The notes: a model not told the origin generated them from the sequence alone. 64,000 bases of DNA from Leptospira weilii serovar Ranarum str. ICFT (GCF_000332415.1 NZ_AOHC02000052.1:62001-126000); one strand, 5' to 3'. Positions 10,424-20,413 are shown, counted from the first letter of the stretch. Made by a program: numbers and translations.

Positions 10424-11568
10424 TTTCCTAATTTACCTTTTGTATTTTGTAAGAATGCAAATGTTTCGTCCGCCGCCTTATCCCAAGAAAATTCCTTGGC
10501 TAACTGAAAAGACTTTTGAGAAAGCTTACCGCGCATCTCTTCGGAATCGATCATTGAAGTTAAAGTTTCCACAATTGACGACACATTGAGCGGGTTAAAG
10601 TATCCACCGGCGTCTTTCAATATTTCGGGCATAGCGGAAAGATTCGAACATGCTACCGGAAGCCCCGAAGCCATTGCTTCAGTTAGAACCTGACCGAAAG
10701 TTTCACAAGAAGATAAAAAAACGAATAGGTCCGCTTCTTTGTATTTTTTTTCAATCTCCGAATATGCGATCCTATCATGATATTGAATGTATTCACCCTT
10801 CGGATCCTCGCTTTGCATTGCGCGGGTTAATTTTTTTAACGGCCTGACTTCATCGGGATTACCGATTAAATCTAACGCAACCGGATACCCGACATTCCTA
10901 AGTTTTCCAACCGCATATACTAAGTTCCATTGATGTTTGTATTCTCCGAGAAAAGATACATAAAGAATCCGAAATGGAGTTTCAATTGAACAAGACTGAA
11001 TGCTTCTTTGCTTTTTTGGTTCTCGAAAGAATTTTTTATTAATCCCATGATTCACAATTTTGATTCGCTCGATTGGAATCTTTACTCTTTTTAAAACGGC
11101 ATCTCTCGCAAATTTGGTCAAAAAGATCACTCCATCCGCTTTTCGAAATGTGTATGATTGAATAAAATAAAGCATAATGAAACGAAAAGTATTTTTTGAA
11201 AAACCGTACCTCTTAATCTCATTCCACTCGAATGGTAGTAAGTTCTGGCTCATCGTTACAAACGGTCTAAAATTACCCGAATAGGTGCCGCCGGGAACAA
11301 AAAGGAGATCCAATTTGGTTTCTTTCAATCTTTTACTCAATATAAACCGGTTCCAAAAGAACCTATATAAAAAAGATTTATCTAATAAAGATTCATAAAC
11401 CTTTTCAAGCCAAGGTTTGTCTTTGATACTATTTAATGTGTCCGTTCCACCCCAAATATAAACTTGATGAAAACCATATCTATTCGGTTGCGCGGCATTC
11501 AAGAACTCAATCAAATGAGTCACTCCACCGCCGCCTCGTATGTTGGATGCGTCGATTCCTAAGATCAT
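10420..11568 (-). CDS. Glycosyltransferase family 4
   Basis: 382 residues with GT-B fold. MILGIDASNIRGGGGVTHL is the N-terminal glycine loop; RILYVSFLGEYKHQWNLV marks the start of the second domain; FGQVLTEAMASGLPVACSNL is the ExxxxxxxE-type donor site of GT4; WDKAADETFAFLQ closes the chain. It should add one residue of the O-unit on the cytoplasmic face. Translation is coupled to the oxygenase gene by a 4-base overlap, and 183 AT-rich bases separate it from the polymerase gene upstream. Donor sugar unknown. Confidence 0.9.
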   Translation of the reverse strand: MILGIDASNIRGGGGVTHLIEFLNAAQPNRYGFHQVYIWGGTDTLNSIKDKPWLEKVYESLLDKSFLYRFFWNRFILSKRLKETKLDLLFVPGGTYSGNFRPFVTMSQNLLPFEWNEIKRYGFSKNTFRFIMLYFIQSYTFRKADGVIFLTKFARDAVLKRVKIPIERIKIVNHGINKKFFREPKKQRSIQSCSIETPFRILYVSFLGEYKHQWNLVYAVGKLRNVGYPVALDLIGNPDEVRPLKKLTRAMQSEDPKGEYIQYHDRIAYSEIEKKYKEADLFVFLSSCETFGQVLTEAMASGLPVACSNLSAMPEILKDAGGYFNPLNVSSIVETLTSMIDSEEMRGKLSQKSFQLAKEFSWDKAADETFAFLQNTKGKLGK

Positions 11569-11751
11569 TGTTTGGATTGATACAACCTTATAAAAATAAA
11601 CTTTTGGAAGAATTTAAAAGTCCAACTATCAAAAGTTCTTTGAATAAAAACAAAGTTGTCGAAAATTAATTTTTCAATAATTCTAATATGATGTAACATT
11701 GAAATTTTAAGAATCGAAGGTAATATAAAAGCCTGAAATCAAAAATCATCT

Positions 11752-13041
11752 TTATTCATGATTCAGCGAAGTTTTCTTCTGAACTTTTTGAATCATTAAG
11801 CTAATGTAATATAATAAAGCACTTTGTATTACGGTAAACTCAAGTATATATTTAATGAGCGTATTCGGAAGGTCTCTAAAAAAGAAAAAAGGCAAAAAGG
11901 AACAGACTGCTATATAAACACCGGACAAACTTTTTTTTCTCTTTAAAAAATTTAAACCTAAAGATAAAAAAAACATAAATATCATGGCTCCGATCAATCC
12001 GAAATTGACCACTAACTCCACATAATTGTGGGTTGTACCTTGAAATGAGCTTATACTGTTTCCCAGCTCCTTTGCAGCTTGAATGTATTTAAATTTTTCC
12101 GGAAATATAACAGAGGGAATGATGCCAATTAGGTTGCTCAATAAAGGAGTAGGAAAATGAAACAGTTGAAGCTCATTTTCTGTTAAATGAGAAAGCAGGG
12201 TCATCCCTACATAACCCGGTTCCATAAATAAATTTTGCATAATTCTGAAAGAAGTCACCGGTATGCCTACACGAATATTGCCCCATATCGAGTTAATGAT
12301 TGCTACAATCACTAAGATAAAAACAATTACAGTTAGTTTAAAATTTTTAAATAGTCTCTGTAATATCAAAAGTATGGAAATTATCGACAAAGTCAAATAT
12401 CCGCGATCCCCGGTTGAATACATTAAAAGCCCAAATGACAAGGAGGCTATTAAATACTTATTGAAAAATATCTTGAAGAACTTTTGCTTCCACCCGTATC
12501 CTTGCATAGCATCTATTTCTAAAGAAGCATTTATACAAAATAAAACAATCAAAGCAATATTCGCAGAAATGAACCAACCCCTTTGAAGCGGCCATTCCGA
12601 AACTGCGGAATACCCTCTGAATAAAACGGGGAGCATGTATTTCAGAGCTATCATTCCAAATATAACTAAACCGTAAAAAAACAAATCCATGGATATTTTA
12701 GAAAAATTGAATTCCGTCTTCAAAAAATTCCACTGGCGAGCTTTCTTTTTAGCAACAATCTCTCCAAGTACGAAAGAAACAACTAAAAGCAAAGAAGTAA
12801 CTAAATAGTATATTTTAGCTTCTAAACTTACTCGTTCATACAATTCAACGACATCAATGCTTAAAAATAGTCTGTTTTTGTTTCCGATTTCATAGGCAAT
12901 AAAGGGCAAATACCAATAATAAATAAATCCTAACATAATTAGAAAGTTATGATCTATGATCAATTTCCATTCTTTAATATTTACCTTAATTATGTATAAA
13001 AAAAGAAGCGCTATTATAAAAAGAATCAATTCAATAATCAT
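11752..13041 (-). CDS. wzy: Oligosaccharide repeat unit polymerase (Wzy candidate)
   Basis: 429 residues, almost entirely hydrophobic with about 11-12 spans and Lys/Arg-rich short loops. The centre contains LMYSTGDRGYLTLSIISI and the later GIIPSVIFPEKF...GTTHNYVELVVNFG segment has the charged periplasmic loop seen in O-antigen polymerases of the 'oligosaccharide repeat unit polymerase' type. It would link flipped repeat units in the periplasm. It differs from the Wzy_C-type protein at 2119-3336, so one may be the polymerase and the other the ligase. The flanking gaps (183 and 204 bases) hold nothing I can identify. Confidence 0.75.
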   Translation of the reverse strand: MIIELILFIIALLFLYIIKVNIKEWKLIIDHNFLIMLGFIYYWYLPFIAYEIGNKNRLFLSIDVVELYERVSLEAKIYYLVTSLLLVVSFVLGEIVAKKKARQWNFLKTEFNFSKISMDLFFYGLVIFGMIALKYMLPVLFRGYSAVSEWPLQRGWFISANIALIVLFCINASLEIDAMQGYGWKQKFFKIFFNKYLIASLSFGLLMYSTGDRGYLTLSIISILLILQRLFKNFKLTVIVFILVIVAIINSIWGNIRVGIPVTSFRIMQNLFMEPGYVGMTLLSHLTENELQLFHFPTPLLSNLIGIIPSVIFPEKFKYIQAAKELGNSISSFQGTTHNYVELVVNFGLIGAMIFMFFLSLGLNFLKRKKSLSGVYIAVCSFLPFFFFRDLPNTLIKYILEFTVIQSALLYYISLMIQKVQKKTSLNHE

Positions 13042-13245
13042 TTAATCTTCTCCCAATTTCGATCGATACACGGCAAAGTTTCTTTACATGTTAAATTAAA
13101 AAAATTTAAAATTCACGATAGATCTCCTATGAGAGATTTTCAATGTAGGAACTTACGAGCGCCGTCGTTTTACAATTGTTTTAATGTTTTCAACTGCTCA
13201 AAGAACAAATCAACTTTCATTGTAAAAAGAAAATGATTTGTCAAG

Positions 13246-15282
13246 TCAGAGTGTAGAATTCGCACATTGGGGCAACTTACCGGACTGAAACTCTACAAGC
13301 ATAGCTGTAAAAAAATCTTTCTGCCCAAAAGGATTCCGAGTAGCATGTCGACTACTGTGAATACTACCGATTGGATTCCCCAAACAGTCCGAAAACGGAG
13401 TATTTTTGATCGTATCGCCTAAAATCAAGATGTGAGTAACGTTTTCATTTTTGATTTGTTTTAAGTAAGTGTTTGCATCTGCAGAATTAAAATCCACAAA
13501 CTTAGACCAATCTAAGGATAAGGTCTTCCTTTGGGAAAGTGCAATCGATCGATGCTGAGACAATAAGACTGCATCCTTAGGCAAGACGGCATCGACCCAT
13601 TTCATCAGATCATATCCATTTGCATTTTGATTCATAACTTTTTCTCGCAGTTGAATAGAAAAAGTTCCAGGAAATAACTGATAAATACCAAAAAGAAGAA
13701 TGCCAAAAGTAATCAAAGTTTGTAAAACAATTCCCAAACTTACAGCCTCTTTAACGAATCCAGTATTCCATATTTTAAACGAGTTTAAACCGACTAAAGA
13801 GATCAATACCCAAATGAACGGTTCCAAAAAAAATCTAGAAGCTTTTTGCCCCATCAGGCTTCCGAAAATTACAAAAATTACCGCCATTGCGCTCAATACA
13901 AGTGTTTGTAAACTAGCATTCGGTTTTATGAATATTATCAAAAATAATCCAAAACCGATGACAGTTGTAATCACTCCAAAGGTATTGGGAATTACCAAAG
14001 ACATTGGAAAACTCAATGTGCTGTCTCTATAATTCCGAAGGGCTGATTCAAATAACGTCGTGCCTGGCCATGAACCGGGTAAAGGGGAAACAATCGCATC
14101 GACAATGGAGCTATTAAAATTTTCCATCTTCCAAAACGCAGAAGGAAAAATGATTAAAACAAAGAAAAATATCCCGATCAAAGTTCCATAAATAAATAAC
14201 CTTGCAGAACCCAACAAAATTATAGAAAAAAAACCGATTAAGAACGCCGATAAAAAGAACGAAAATTTTGCCTGAGTAACGGATAGAATCAACATACAAA
14301 TAAGACTAAAAATCGATAATTTATTTTTATCGGATTTTACTTTAGAGCCAATTTCTAAAAGTAATACTACGGCAAACGAAGTCATTCCGATTTGAAGTAA
14401 TTGAGGTTTGGGTGAACTTACTAAAAAAACCAAAACCGGAGACGAAAGAAATGCAAGAACGATAATCTTTCTCCATGTCTCATCATTTTCAGAAATTGTT
14501 TTGGAAAAAGTATAAAAAGCTAATATTCCATATATTCCCAAAAGACCGCAAAATTGAAGTAAAGGACCAAATTGTTCGGCCCCTAAGCTTAAACCAAACG
14601 CATTCAAAACTTCCCCGTTTCCGGCCAATCTTCCATGAAACCAGCCGGGAAATACCGGCATTTTTCCTTGGTTTAAAATTTCAATGGCAACTCCAATATG
14701 GTAATCTAAAGAGTCGGCGTTTGTAACGGGCCCAAGGGAAAGAAACCCATAACCAATCATCAACAAGGTTATGAATAGATCTAACAACTTATTTTTTTCA
14801 AACAAGTCAAACTTAGTTTTAACGAAGAGATATTTTATTTTGAAAAAGCGAATCAGAGAATCCTCTCTATATGCAAAACCTCGTTCCGATTCTAGATTAG
14901 AGTGAGTTACTTTATCGCGAGTATATTCCTTTTTTTTAAAAAGATTTTTATAAAAATTACTAAATGTTACTTTGTTTATATTTTCTCTCAGAAAAAAAAA
15001 TATATCTATAAGACCAAAAACTATAAAAAGAAATGCGACACTTTTCATAAAAGTGCGAGAAGTAAAACCGAATAATACCAAAGGATATAATACAATGCTC
15101 AATAATAAAGCGCCCATCAAGGGGGCTTGCCACCGGATCCAAGTATTCTTGATTTGTCCCAAACTACTTTGGAATAATTTTAGAGTGTGAAACCCTAAAA
15201 AATCACAGCCAAATATTAATAAAATCGAATATACTGCGGACAAAGGGGGATAGACGATATTCGTATCCAAGCCAAATTTCAT
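13246..15282 (-). CDS. Large polytopic membrane protein, DUF1420-like
   Basis: 678 residues with about 12 or more membrane spans, a charged cytoplasmic loop around residues 110-145 and a soluble C-terminal tail of about 150 residues ending in NPFGQKDFFTAMLVEF. Length and layout fit DUF1420 (PF07220), a family of about 670 residues described from Leptospira interrogans with unknown function. The pattern of an early span, then LGPVTNADSLDYHIGVA with an acidic pair in a periplasmic loop, resembles GT-C glycosyltransferases (PMT/GT39-like), which use lipid-phosphate sugars; that is inference. Its start overlaps the upstream fusion gene by 4 bases. Confidence 0.7.
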   Translation of the reverse strand: MKFGLDTNIVYPPLSAVYSILLIFGCDFLGFHTLKLFQSSLGQIKNTWIRWQAPLMGALLLSIVLYPLVLFGFTSRTFMKSVAFLFIVFGLIDIFFFLRENINKVTFSNFYKNLFKKKEYTRDKVTHSNLESERGFAYREDSLIRFFKIKYLFVKTKFDLFEKNKLLDLFITLLMIGYGFLSLGPVTNADSLDYHIGVAIEILNQGKMPVFPGWFHGRLAGNGEVLNAFGLSLGAEQFGPLLQFCGLLGIYGILAFYTFSKTISENDETWRKIIVLAFLSSPVLVFLVSSPKPQLLQIGMTSFAVVLLLEIGSKVKSDKNKLSIFSLICMLILSVTQAKFSFFLSAFLIGFFSIILLGSARLFIYGTLIGIFFFVLIIFPSAFWKMENFNSSIVDAIVSPLPGSWPGTTLFESALRNYRDSTLSFPMSLVIPNTFGVITTVIGFGLFLIIFIKPNASLQTLVLSAMAVIFVIFGSLMGQKASRFFLEPFIWVLISLVGLNSFKIWNTGFVKEAVSLGIVLQTLITFGILLFGIYQLFPGTFSIQLREKVMNQNANGYDLMKWVDAVLPKDAVLLSQHRSIALSQRKTLSLDWSKFVDFNSADANTYLKQIKNENVTHILILGDTIKNTPFSDCLGNPIGSIHSSRHATRNPFGQKDFFTAMLVEFQSGKLPQCANSTL

Positions 15283-17399
15283 ACTTTCCAGAACTCTCCA
15301 GCGAGATCGTATTTATCCCCATTCATACCCAATTTAAACTCTGCTACACCGGGAGTGCGCTCTTGATCAATCCCTCCTAAATCAAAACGAAGATAACCCA
15401 TTTTTTTCAACTGAACAACAGAATTCCATAATAGAAAATGAGTCGCTCTTAATTTTCTACCCAATTCTCCATTCCACCCAATGAGATAAGTTGCGGCCGA
15501 TCCATGAATTGCAATACATACGCCGGCAATCGGTTCATTCTCATGGATCGCTCTTAAAATTAAAAAAGCATCTTTTCCGTTCGGACTTTTTTTCATTTGT
15601 AATAGCATACTTTGAGAAATTCCGGAAAAATTTTTACTTGAGGTCAATTCTTGATACCTCTGAAGCATCCACTTAAACAGTAAACCACTAGATCCAGTTT
15701 CCAAAATTAAGTTATCTTTTTCAGAACCAGTCAGCATATTTCTCCATTTTGCGTCCAATTTTTGTCTCAAAAAATTTAAATCTTTTGTAAGATCTATAAA
15801 TGAAGAAGACCACGGTTTAGATCTAGTTTCATTAAATCCAATCTGATTCATAAAAATTAAAAACTTTCCGTCCAAACTAACTTCTGGGTTAAAGAATAAT
15901 ACAGAACCTTTTAATAAATTGCCGAATTTTGATAATTCATTAAACACTAGTTCTTTAAGATCAAAATTCACTTCGTTAAAAAATAGAGGACCTCTGTTGA
16001 TTCTATATACTTTAAAAATTCCCAAAACGGATTTTTCCAGCATTTGAACAATCGCAATTTCGCGATTTTCGAAAGTAAAAATACCTCGATGAACTTTCCA
16101 TCCTTCGCATAACCCTTTACTTTCTCCATATATCCATGATTGTAAAAGGTTTGAATTAGGAATTTGTTCGAATAAACTATCCCAATTTTCACGAGCAATG
16201 GAATTCCACCTTACCTTTAATTTTATAACATCTTTACCAGTATCATGTAAAACGATCTTATATTTAACTATATCATAAATTGGTAAAGTTTGATGTATAG
16301 ATAGAAATAATCTTGAATTTCTCAATCTAATTGCATTTGAATAATAATAAGGATTATCATATATCTCCGAAGGAAGATCCGGCCATGTTGAAACAGGCAA
16401 TTCATCTTTTAATAAGGTCTGAAACATTGACTTTGCCGTATCGATTTCGTCAAAGGAATATTCTGATAAGTATGGAGCCCAACCTGCCGATTTTCTATCG
16501 ATATGAAGTTGATAGCGATTTGACAAAATTTCGTCCCAAATTTTCTGAATCCGAATTTTTGTTCTCGCGATCTCATTGAGTCGTGGGGCTAATTCGTTTA
16601 ACATTTTCTTCGCAAACGAAGAAAAAAAAGGATAGGAGACGATCTGCGTGGATATTTCATTCAAAAAATCTAAATTAGAATTTTTACGATTTCGAAATCC
16701 TAATTTCTGAAGCAGACGTTTCAAAAACCATTTGATCAAAAAGAATCTCGTATTGCCGTTTTGCTCGTAATGTTTCTTCAAAACCTCGTTGATTCGATCT
16801 TCATCTTGTTGATCCCAAACAATTTTCGAAGGGCCTGAGTTTCGAACAACTAAGATCGCTCCGTCTGGAATCGGAAGATGTTTATGAGGACTATATAATA
16901 TAAAATCGCCCTTTTCACCCACTCCCTTAATCGGTTTCAGCACGTGCGCGGCGTCTTCAATCAAAACCGCATTTCTTAATCGACAAAATTCAAAGGCTCG
17001 GTTTGTATCACTCGGTTTACCGAAATAGTGAACCAATACAAAAACATCCATCGTATTGTTCTTAGCTAATTCTTTGCAAGCAGCGTAATCGGGTTCGCGG
17101 TTTTCTTGAATCGGATAAAAAACAAACTTAACTCCCTTAGAGCGAAGGAGAAACAAAGAAGAATTACAAAAATAGTCGGGCAACCAAAAGGTAATTTCTT
17201 TCCGGTCTGAATGAATTTGCTTCCAAACTGCAATCGCCAATAAGGACCAAGCGGATTTTGAAAACCATACGGAGACATCTGAAGGGCCCATCCATGTTTT
17301 TGAAAGGGACTTTTCATCAATTCTTTTTAAAGAAAATGCGGAGATTAAACTTTTCCAACTCGGCAACGGAGCCAACAAAAACATCAATGCCGTCCCCAA
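15279..17399 (-). CDS. Fusion: DegT-like PLP aminotransferase + FemAB/GNAT-type acyltransferase
   Basis: 706 residues. Residues about 35-370 resemble the DegT/DnrJ/EryC1 fold: VLIEDAAH (D149, the pyridine-nitrogen Asp) and YSPHKHLPIPDGA (K173, the likely PLP lysine). Residues about 395-706 resemble FemAB/acetyltransferase-6 proteins: NLLQSWIYGESKG, FDLTKDL-like loop, and a C-terminal LRFDLGGIDQERTPGVAEFK characteristic of peptidoglycan-bridge aminoacyl transferases. A single chain could thus make an amino sugar and acylate it, or transfer an amino acid to it. The start overlaps the deacetylase gene by 16 bases. I do not know a described protein with this architecture. The aminotransferase part is divergent and could be inactive. 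Confidence 0.75.
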   Translation of the reverse strand: MGTALMFLLAPLPSWKSLISAFSLKRIDEKSLSKTWMGPSDVSVWFSKSAWSLLAIAVWKQIHSDRKEITFWLPDYFCNSSLFLLRSKGVKFVFYPIQENREPDYAACKELAKNNTMDVFVLVHYFGKPSDTNRAFEFCRLRNAVLIEDAAHVLKPIKGVGEKGDFILYSPHKHLPIPDGAILVVRNSGPSKIVWDQQDEDRINEVLKKHYEQNGNTRFFLIKWFLKRLLQKLGFRNRKNSNLDFLNEISTQIVSYPFFSSFAKKMLNELAPRLNEIARTKIRIQKIWDEILSNRYQLHIDRKSAGWAPYLSEYSFDEIDTAKSMFQTLLKDELPVSTWPDLPSEIYDNPYYYSNAIRLRNSRLFLSIHQTLPIYDIVKYKIVLHDTGKDVIKLKVRWNSIARENWDSLFEQIPNSNLLQSWIYGESKGLCEGWKVHRGIFTFENREIAIVQMLEKSVLGIFKVYRINRGPLFFNEVNFDLKELVFNELSKFGNLLKGSVLFFNPEVSLDGKFLIFMNQIGFNETRSKPWSSSFIDLTKDLNFLRQKLDAKWRNMLTGSEKDNLILETGSSGLLFKWMLQRYQELTSSKNFSGISQSMLLQMKKSPNGKDAFLILRAIHENEPIAGVCIAIHGSAATYLIGWNGELGRKLRATHFLLWNSVVQLKKMGYLRFDLGGIDQERTPGVAEFKLGMNGDKYDLAGEFWKV

Positions 17400-18244
17400 G
17401 ATTCATAGATTCGAAGTTTTCCCGTGTAAAGAATATCGGCTCCGCCCTCTAAGATCGCTCCTATCAAACGATCTGAATCCGACGGTGAAATACTTTCTCG
17501 TCGAATAACCCAATTTTGTAAAACTTTGTTTTTCCCTCTCAACCCCGTATGCACGAATTCATAATTTTCTCTCGCGATTTTTAAAGCATCCCTGCTGAAA
17601 CTTCCCAAATCTCCGAACGTATATGCAAAATGTCTAACGTTAATTCCTAGTTTGTTTTCCAATTTTTTTTTCGATGCGACGATTTCATCTCGGAGTCGAT
17701 CCGTTGAATCGATTCCAGAAAGCCTTGCATGAGTTCTCGTGTGGCTTCCTATAGAATGACCTTTGTCTAATAATATTTCCAGATCTTTCCAATTCATGGG
17801 AATCCAAAAGTCGGGCACTTGTTCCGGTGTAAAACTGGGAAAAATATTCTCCGATATAAAATTCTTTCTCTCTTCCGTTTTTTGAACGTCAACGAAATCG
17901 GAAATGATGAAGAATAAAGCTTTGATCCCAAGAAGTTCAAGAATTTCTTCTGCAACAATTCTATTCGAAAGATAACCGTCATCAAACGTAAGCAAAAGAT
18001 TTCGACCTACGATTTCTCTTTCTCCACTGATCATTTCGCAGAAAACTTCAGGGGAGACAAACTTCCAATCTTTAGAAATTCTTTCCAGTTGTGAACGGAA
18101 ACGAGGACGTTCTTCCGAAGTTATATCATGATAAAGCAAAACCCTTAATTCGGAATTCTTCTTAATTTTTAAAGAACGTAACAGCGTATTGAAAATTTTC
18201 AAAGGAAGATAGGACGCCGCTAAAATATTATGAAAAAAAGACAT
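17384..18244 (-). CDS. Polysaccharide deacetylase (NodB homology domain)
   Basis: 286 residues. LLLTFDDGYLSN (residues 83-94) holds the catalytic Asp and metal Asp of NodB domains; KGHSIGSHTRTHARL (161-175) holds the two metal histidines H168 and H172; HFAYTFGDLGSFSRDAL gives the third motif. A hydrophobic N-terminus of about 20 residues may anchor it. It should remove an N- or O-acetyl group from a sugar of the O-unit. The position just before the aminotransferase-acyltransferase fusion suggests that a freed amine could be re-acylated, which is inference. Confidence 0.88.
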   Translation of the reverse strand: MSFFHNILAASYLPLKIFNTLLRSLKIKKNSELRVLLYHDITSEERPRFRSQLERISKDWKFVSPEVFCEMISGEREIVGRNLLLTFDDGYLSNRIVAEEILELLGIKALFFIISDFVDVQKTEERKNFISENIFPSFTPEQVPDFWIPMNWKDLEILLDKGHSIGSHTRTHARLSGIDSTDRLRDEIVASKKKLENKLGINVRHFAYTFGDLGSFSRDALKIARENYEFVHTGLRGKNKVLQNWVIRRESISPSDSDRLIGAILEGGADILYTGKLRIYESWGRH

Positions 18245-18255
18245 TCGATTCTAAA

Positions 18256-19089
18256 TTATCTACGAGTAGCCTTAAAACTTTTCTGGCGAGCCAAGAACGC
18301 ATTGAATCCGTAAATTTTGGAATAATAGTAATCCAAAATCCCGAAGAAATTATTTTTTCTTCCGCTAAAGGTTAATCTAAGATCGGGATGAAAAAAACAT
18401 TCGGAATAACCTTCTCTAACGTTTCGTGTACCGTAGAGGCGAACTACTATTTCTTTTTGAGCTTTATTCGCTCTATTCAAAAGAAAACTTCCTTCTATTT
18501 TCCCCTCTTTGTGATAGTTTTTACCCGCCAAAAAACATATGATACGATTCAGCGGAGTCGCATTTAAAGAATAGTTGATAAACGTTCCATTCAGTTTTAA
18601 AACACGATAGGCTTCATTACAGGCTTTTGCAAAATCGGGAATATGCTGAAACGTTTGAACGGTCCAGACCCCGTCAAAAACCTGATCTTGAAACGGCAAA
18701 GAAGTAGCATCCGCATGGAGAAGATAAACGTTCTTTCCGATTGAATCTCCTAAAAACTTCTTTGCATGATTTAAGTTTTCCCTTAGAAAATCCACGACGA
18801 TCACCTTTACATCCGGTCTTTCGTTAGGAATATTTCTCCAATGCCAACCCCAGCAACCTCCTATATCCAAAATGATTCCGTTCGGTTTTATCTTCTTTAA
18901 GAATCGTTTTATTTCCCGATCCATTACCGGAATTGAATGATTCTTCGAAATGACTTCGGAATAATCCGAATATTCTTTGGAAGCTACCTCACTTCGCATC
19001 TTCAATTCAACTTCCTGTTCCGAAACGGGAATCTCAGCGGAATAAATTCCGTCCTTTGCAAGTTTTAACGATTTTAATATTGTATCCAT
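18256..19089 (-). CDS. Class I SAM-dependent methyltransferase
   Basis: 277 residues. NGIILDIGGCWGWHWRNI (residues 72-90) is motif I of Rossmann methyltransferases, VKVIVVDFLRENL motif II, and FDGVWTVQTFQHIPDFAKAC motif IV/post-I in the Methyltransf_11 style. The target is probably a sugar hydroxyl of the O-unit. It sits 11 bases before the deacetylase gene and directly after a gene-free 406-base stretch, so a promoter for this group may lie there. Confidence 0.85.
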   Translation of the reverse strand: MDTILKSLKLAKDGIYSAEIPVSEQEVELKMRSEVASKEYSDYSEVISKNHSIPVMDREIKRFLKKIKPNGIILDIGGCWGWHWRNIPNERPDVKVIVVDFLRENLNHAKKFLGDSIGKNVYLLHADATSLPFQDQVFDGVWTVQTFQHIPDFAKACNEAYRVLKLNGTFINYSLNATPLNRIICFLAGKNYHKEGKIEGSFLLNRANKAQKEIVVRLYGTRNVREGYSECFFHPDLRLTFSGRKNNFFGILDYYYSKIYGFNAFLARQKSFKATRR

Positions 19090-19184
19090 TGTATTCTACA
19101 AACAGTAACTTCAGTTTATTTTAATATTCTTCTTAACTAACGTGAATTCGGTCTAAGAAAATTTGGGCGAATAAGAAACTCAAT

Positions 19185-19391
19185 GCAACGACTCATAGGA
19201 AGGCGTTTCCTGGGTCGTCGTTGCAGCTCGCGAATTTTATAGCGGACTGGCTCGCGACCTAACGTTGCGACAGCAGGCAGCAACGTTTTGAGTTTCCCGA
19301 GCGACCGTAGAAGCGCAACATTGAGTTGTTCGCTTGAACTCAATGTTGCTCCTAAACTCAATGAAACGGGCTTCCTAAGGGGCGCCGTTTC
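19185..19391. repeat. Cluster of four short hairpins in the gene-free stretch 19090-19495
   Basis: Between the methyltransferase (start 19089) and the GT2 gene (stop 19496) lie 406 bases without a believable gene. Inside are four exact inverted repeats: 19185-19192 with 19217-19224 (GCAACGAC/GTCGTTGC), 19261-19268 with 19280-19287 (AACGTTGC/GCAACGTT), 19315-19327 with 19337-19349 (13-base arms GCAACATTGAGTT), and 19363-19369 with 19385-19391 (GAAACGG/CCGTTTC). The words CAACG and CTCAATG recur. The stretch is clearly richer in G+C than its surroundings. It may be a dispersed leptospiral intergenic repeat, a structured RNA leader, or a tandem terminator. Confidence 0.6.
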
Positions 19392-19495
19392 AGGTCGCAA
19401 CATAATACTACAATCGCTTTCGCATTGTTTACATCGAACTCACATTAACTAAAAAATCAATCCGAGTGAAAAGTTCGTATTTGCGTAAGATCTTT

Positions 19496-20401
19496 TCATA
19501 CTTTATCGAATCGATTTTTAAATTTAGCCGCCAACAAAGAGATAAAAGTAATCGGCGACTGAAAAAACGATCGAACCAACGAATTACAAGCGGCAATCCA
19601 TTTCCTCTCCCGAAGATATACAAGCCCTCTGTCGAATTTAAGTCTCACCTTGAATCGTCTCCAAAGACTTTCTTTATTCGATTCGAAATCCTGAATTTCA
19701 AATACGTGATGTCGAATCAAATTCTCAAGATGATTCAAATGTCTTTCTAAAGAAGCCGACTGATTGGAACCATGAATCGTATATTCTCCTAAAACTTCCG
19801 GGATGAACAAAAATCTTGCTTTTGCCTTTGCCAACCTTAACCAAAGGTCATAGTCTTCAACGGTAATGAATTCCGGGGTTTCGCTGAATAACAAACTTTT
19901 ATCCGTTAAAAACATTCTCCTAACCGTCGTAGCCGAGGTAGAAAGTCGGTTTCCATAAAAGAGCATCTTTCTATAAAAATCGTTTTCATAGGGGCCATAA
20001 TTTAAAAGCATCCGCTCTTTCGTCTCGAACTGAACCATGTTTTCATTGTTACAAACGACGTCGATTTGGTTCTCTAATTTTTGTATTTCCGAAACAATTC
20101 TTCCCAATTTGTGAAGCGACCACAAATCATCCGAATCTAAAAAAGAAACCCATTCTCCCTTTGCTTCTTGAATTCCCTTATTTCGGGACGCGGCGATCAC
20201 TCCATTATTGTGTATTTTTGTTAAGCGAATTCGAGAATCCAGAAAGGAAGCCACGACTTCGTCCGTATTATCAATAGAATGATTGTCGATTACGATCGCT
20301 TCCCAATTCTGATACGTTTGATTGACGACCGAAGATAGAGACAGTTTTAAGAAATGTGCGTGATTGTAAGTAGGAATAACGATTGAAACGAGGGGATTCA
20401 T
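19496..20401 (-). CDS. Glycosyltransferase family 2
   Basis: 301 residues, GT-A fold. MNPLVSIVIPTYNHAHFLKL, then DNHSIDNTDEV and GEWVSFLDSDDLWSLHKLGR with the DxD metal motif near residue 93 are textbook GT2. ITVEDYDLWLRLAKA at about residue 180 is the catalytic ED region. It should be an inverting transferase acting on the O-unit. It ends just before the hairpin-rich stretch and starts 12 bases after the epimerase/reductase gene. The neighbouring CDP-6-deoxyhexose genes make that sugar a plausible donor; this is inference. Confidence 0.9.
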   Translation of the reverse strand: MNPLVSIVIPTYNHAHFLKLSLSSVVNQTYQNWEAIVIDNHSIDNTDEVVASFLDSRIRLTKIHNNGVIAASRNKGIQEAKGEWVSFLDSDDLWSLHKLGRIVSEIQKLENQIDVVCNNENMVQFETKERMLLNYGPYENDFYRKMLFYGNRLSTSATTVRRMFLTDKSLLFSETPEFITVEDYDLWLRLAKAKARFLFIPEVLGEYTIHGSNQSASLERHLNHLENLIRHHVFEIQDFESNKESLWRRFKVRLKFDRGLVYLRERKWIAACNSLVRSFFQSPITFISLLAAKFKNRFDKV

Positions 20402-20413
20402 AAGAAATAAGTT

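Noticed and set aside
19137..19403. 88-residue minus-strand frame rich in Arg and Leu in the gap before the GT2 gene
   Set aside because: It lies over the hairpin cluster, has no family features, and its open frame is explained by the higher G+C content and repeats there.
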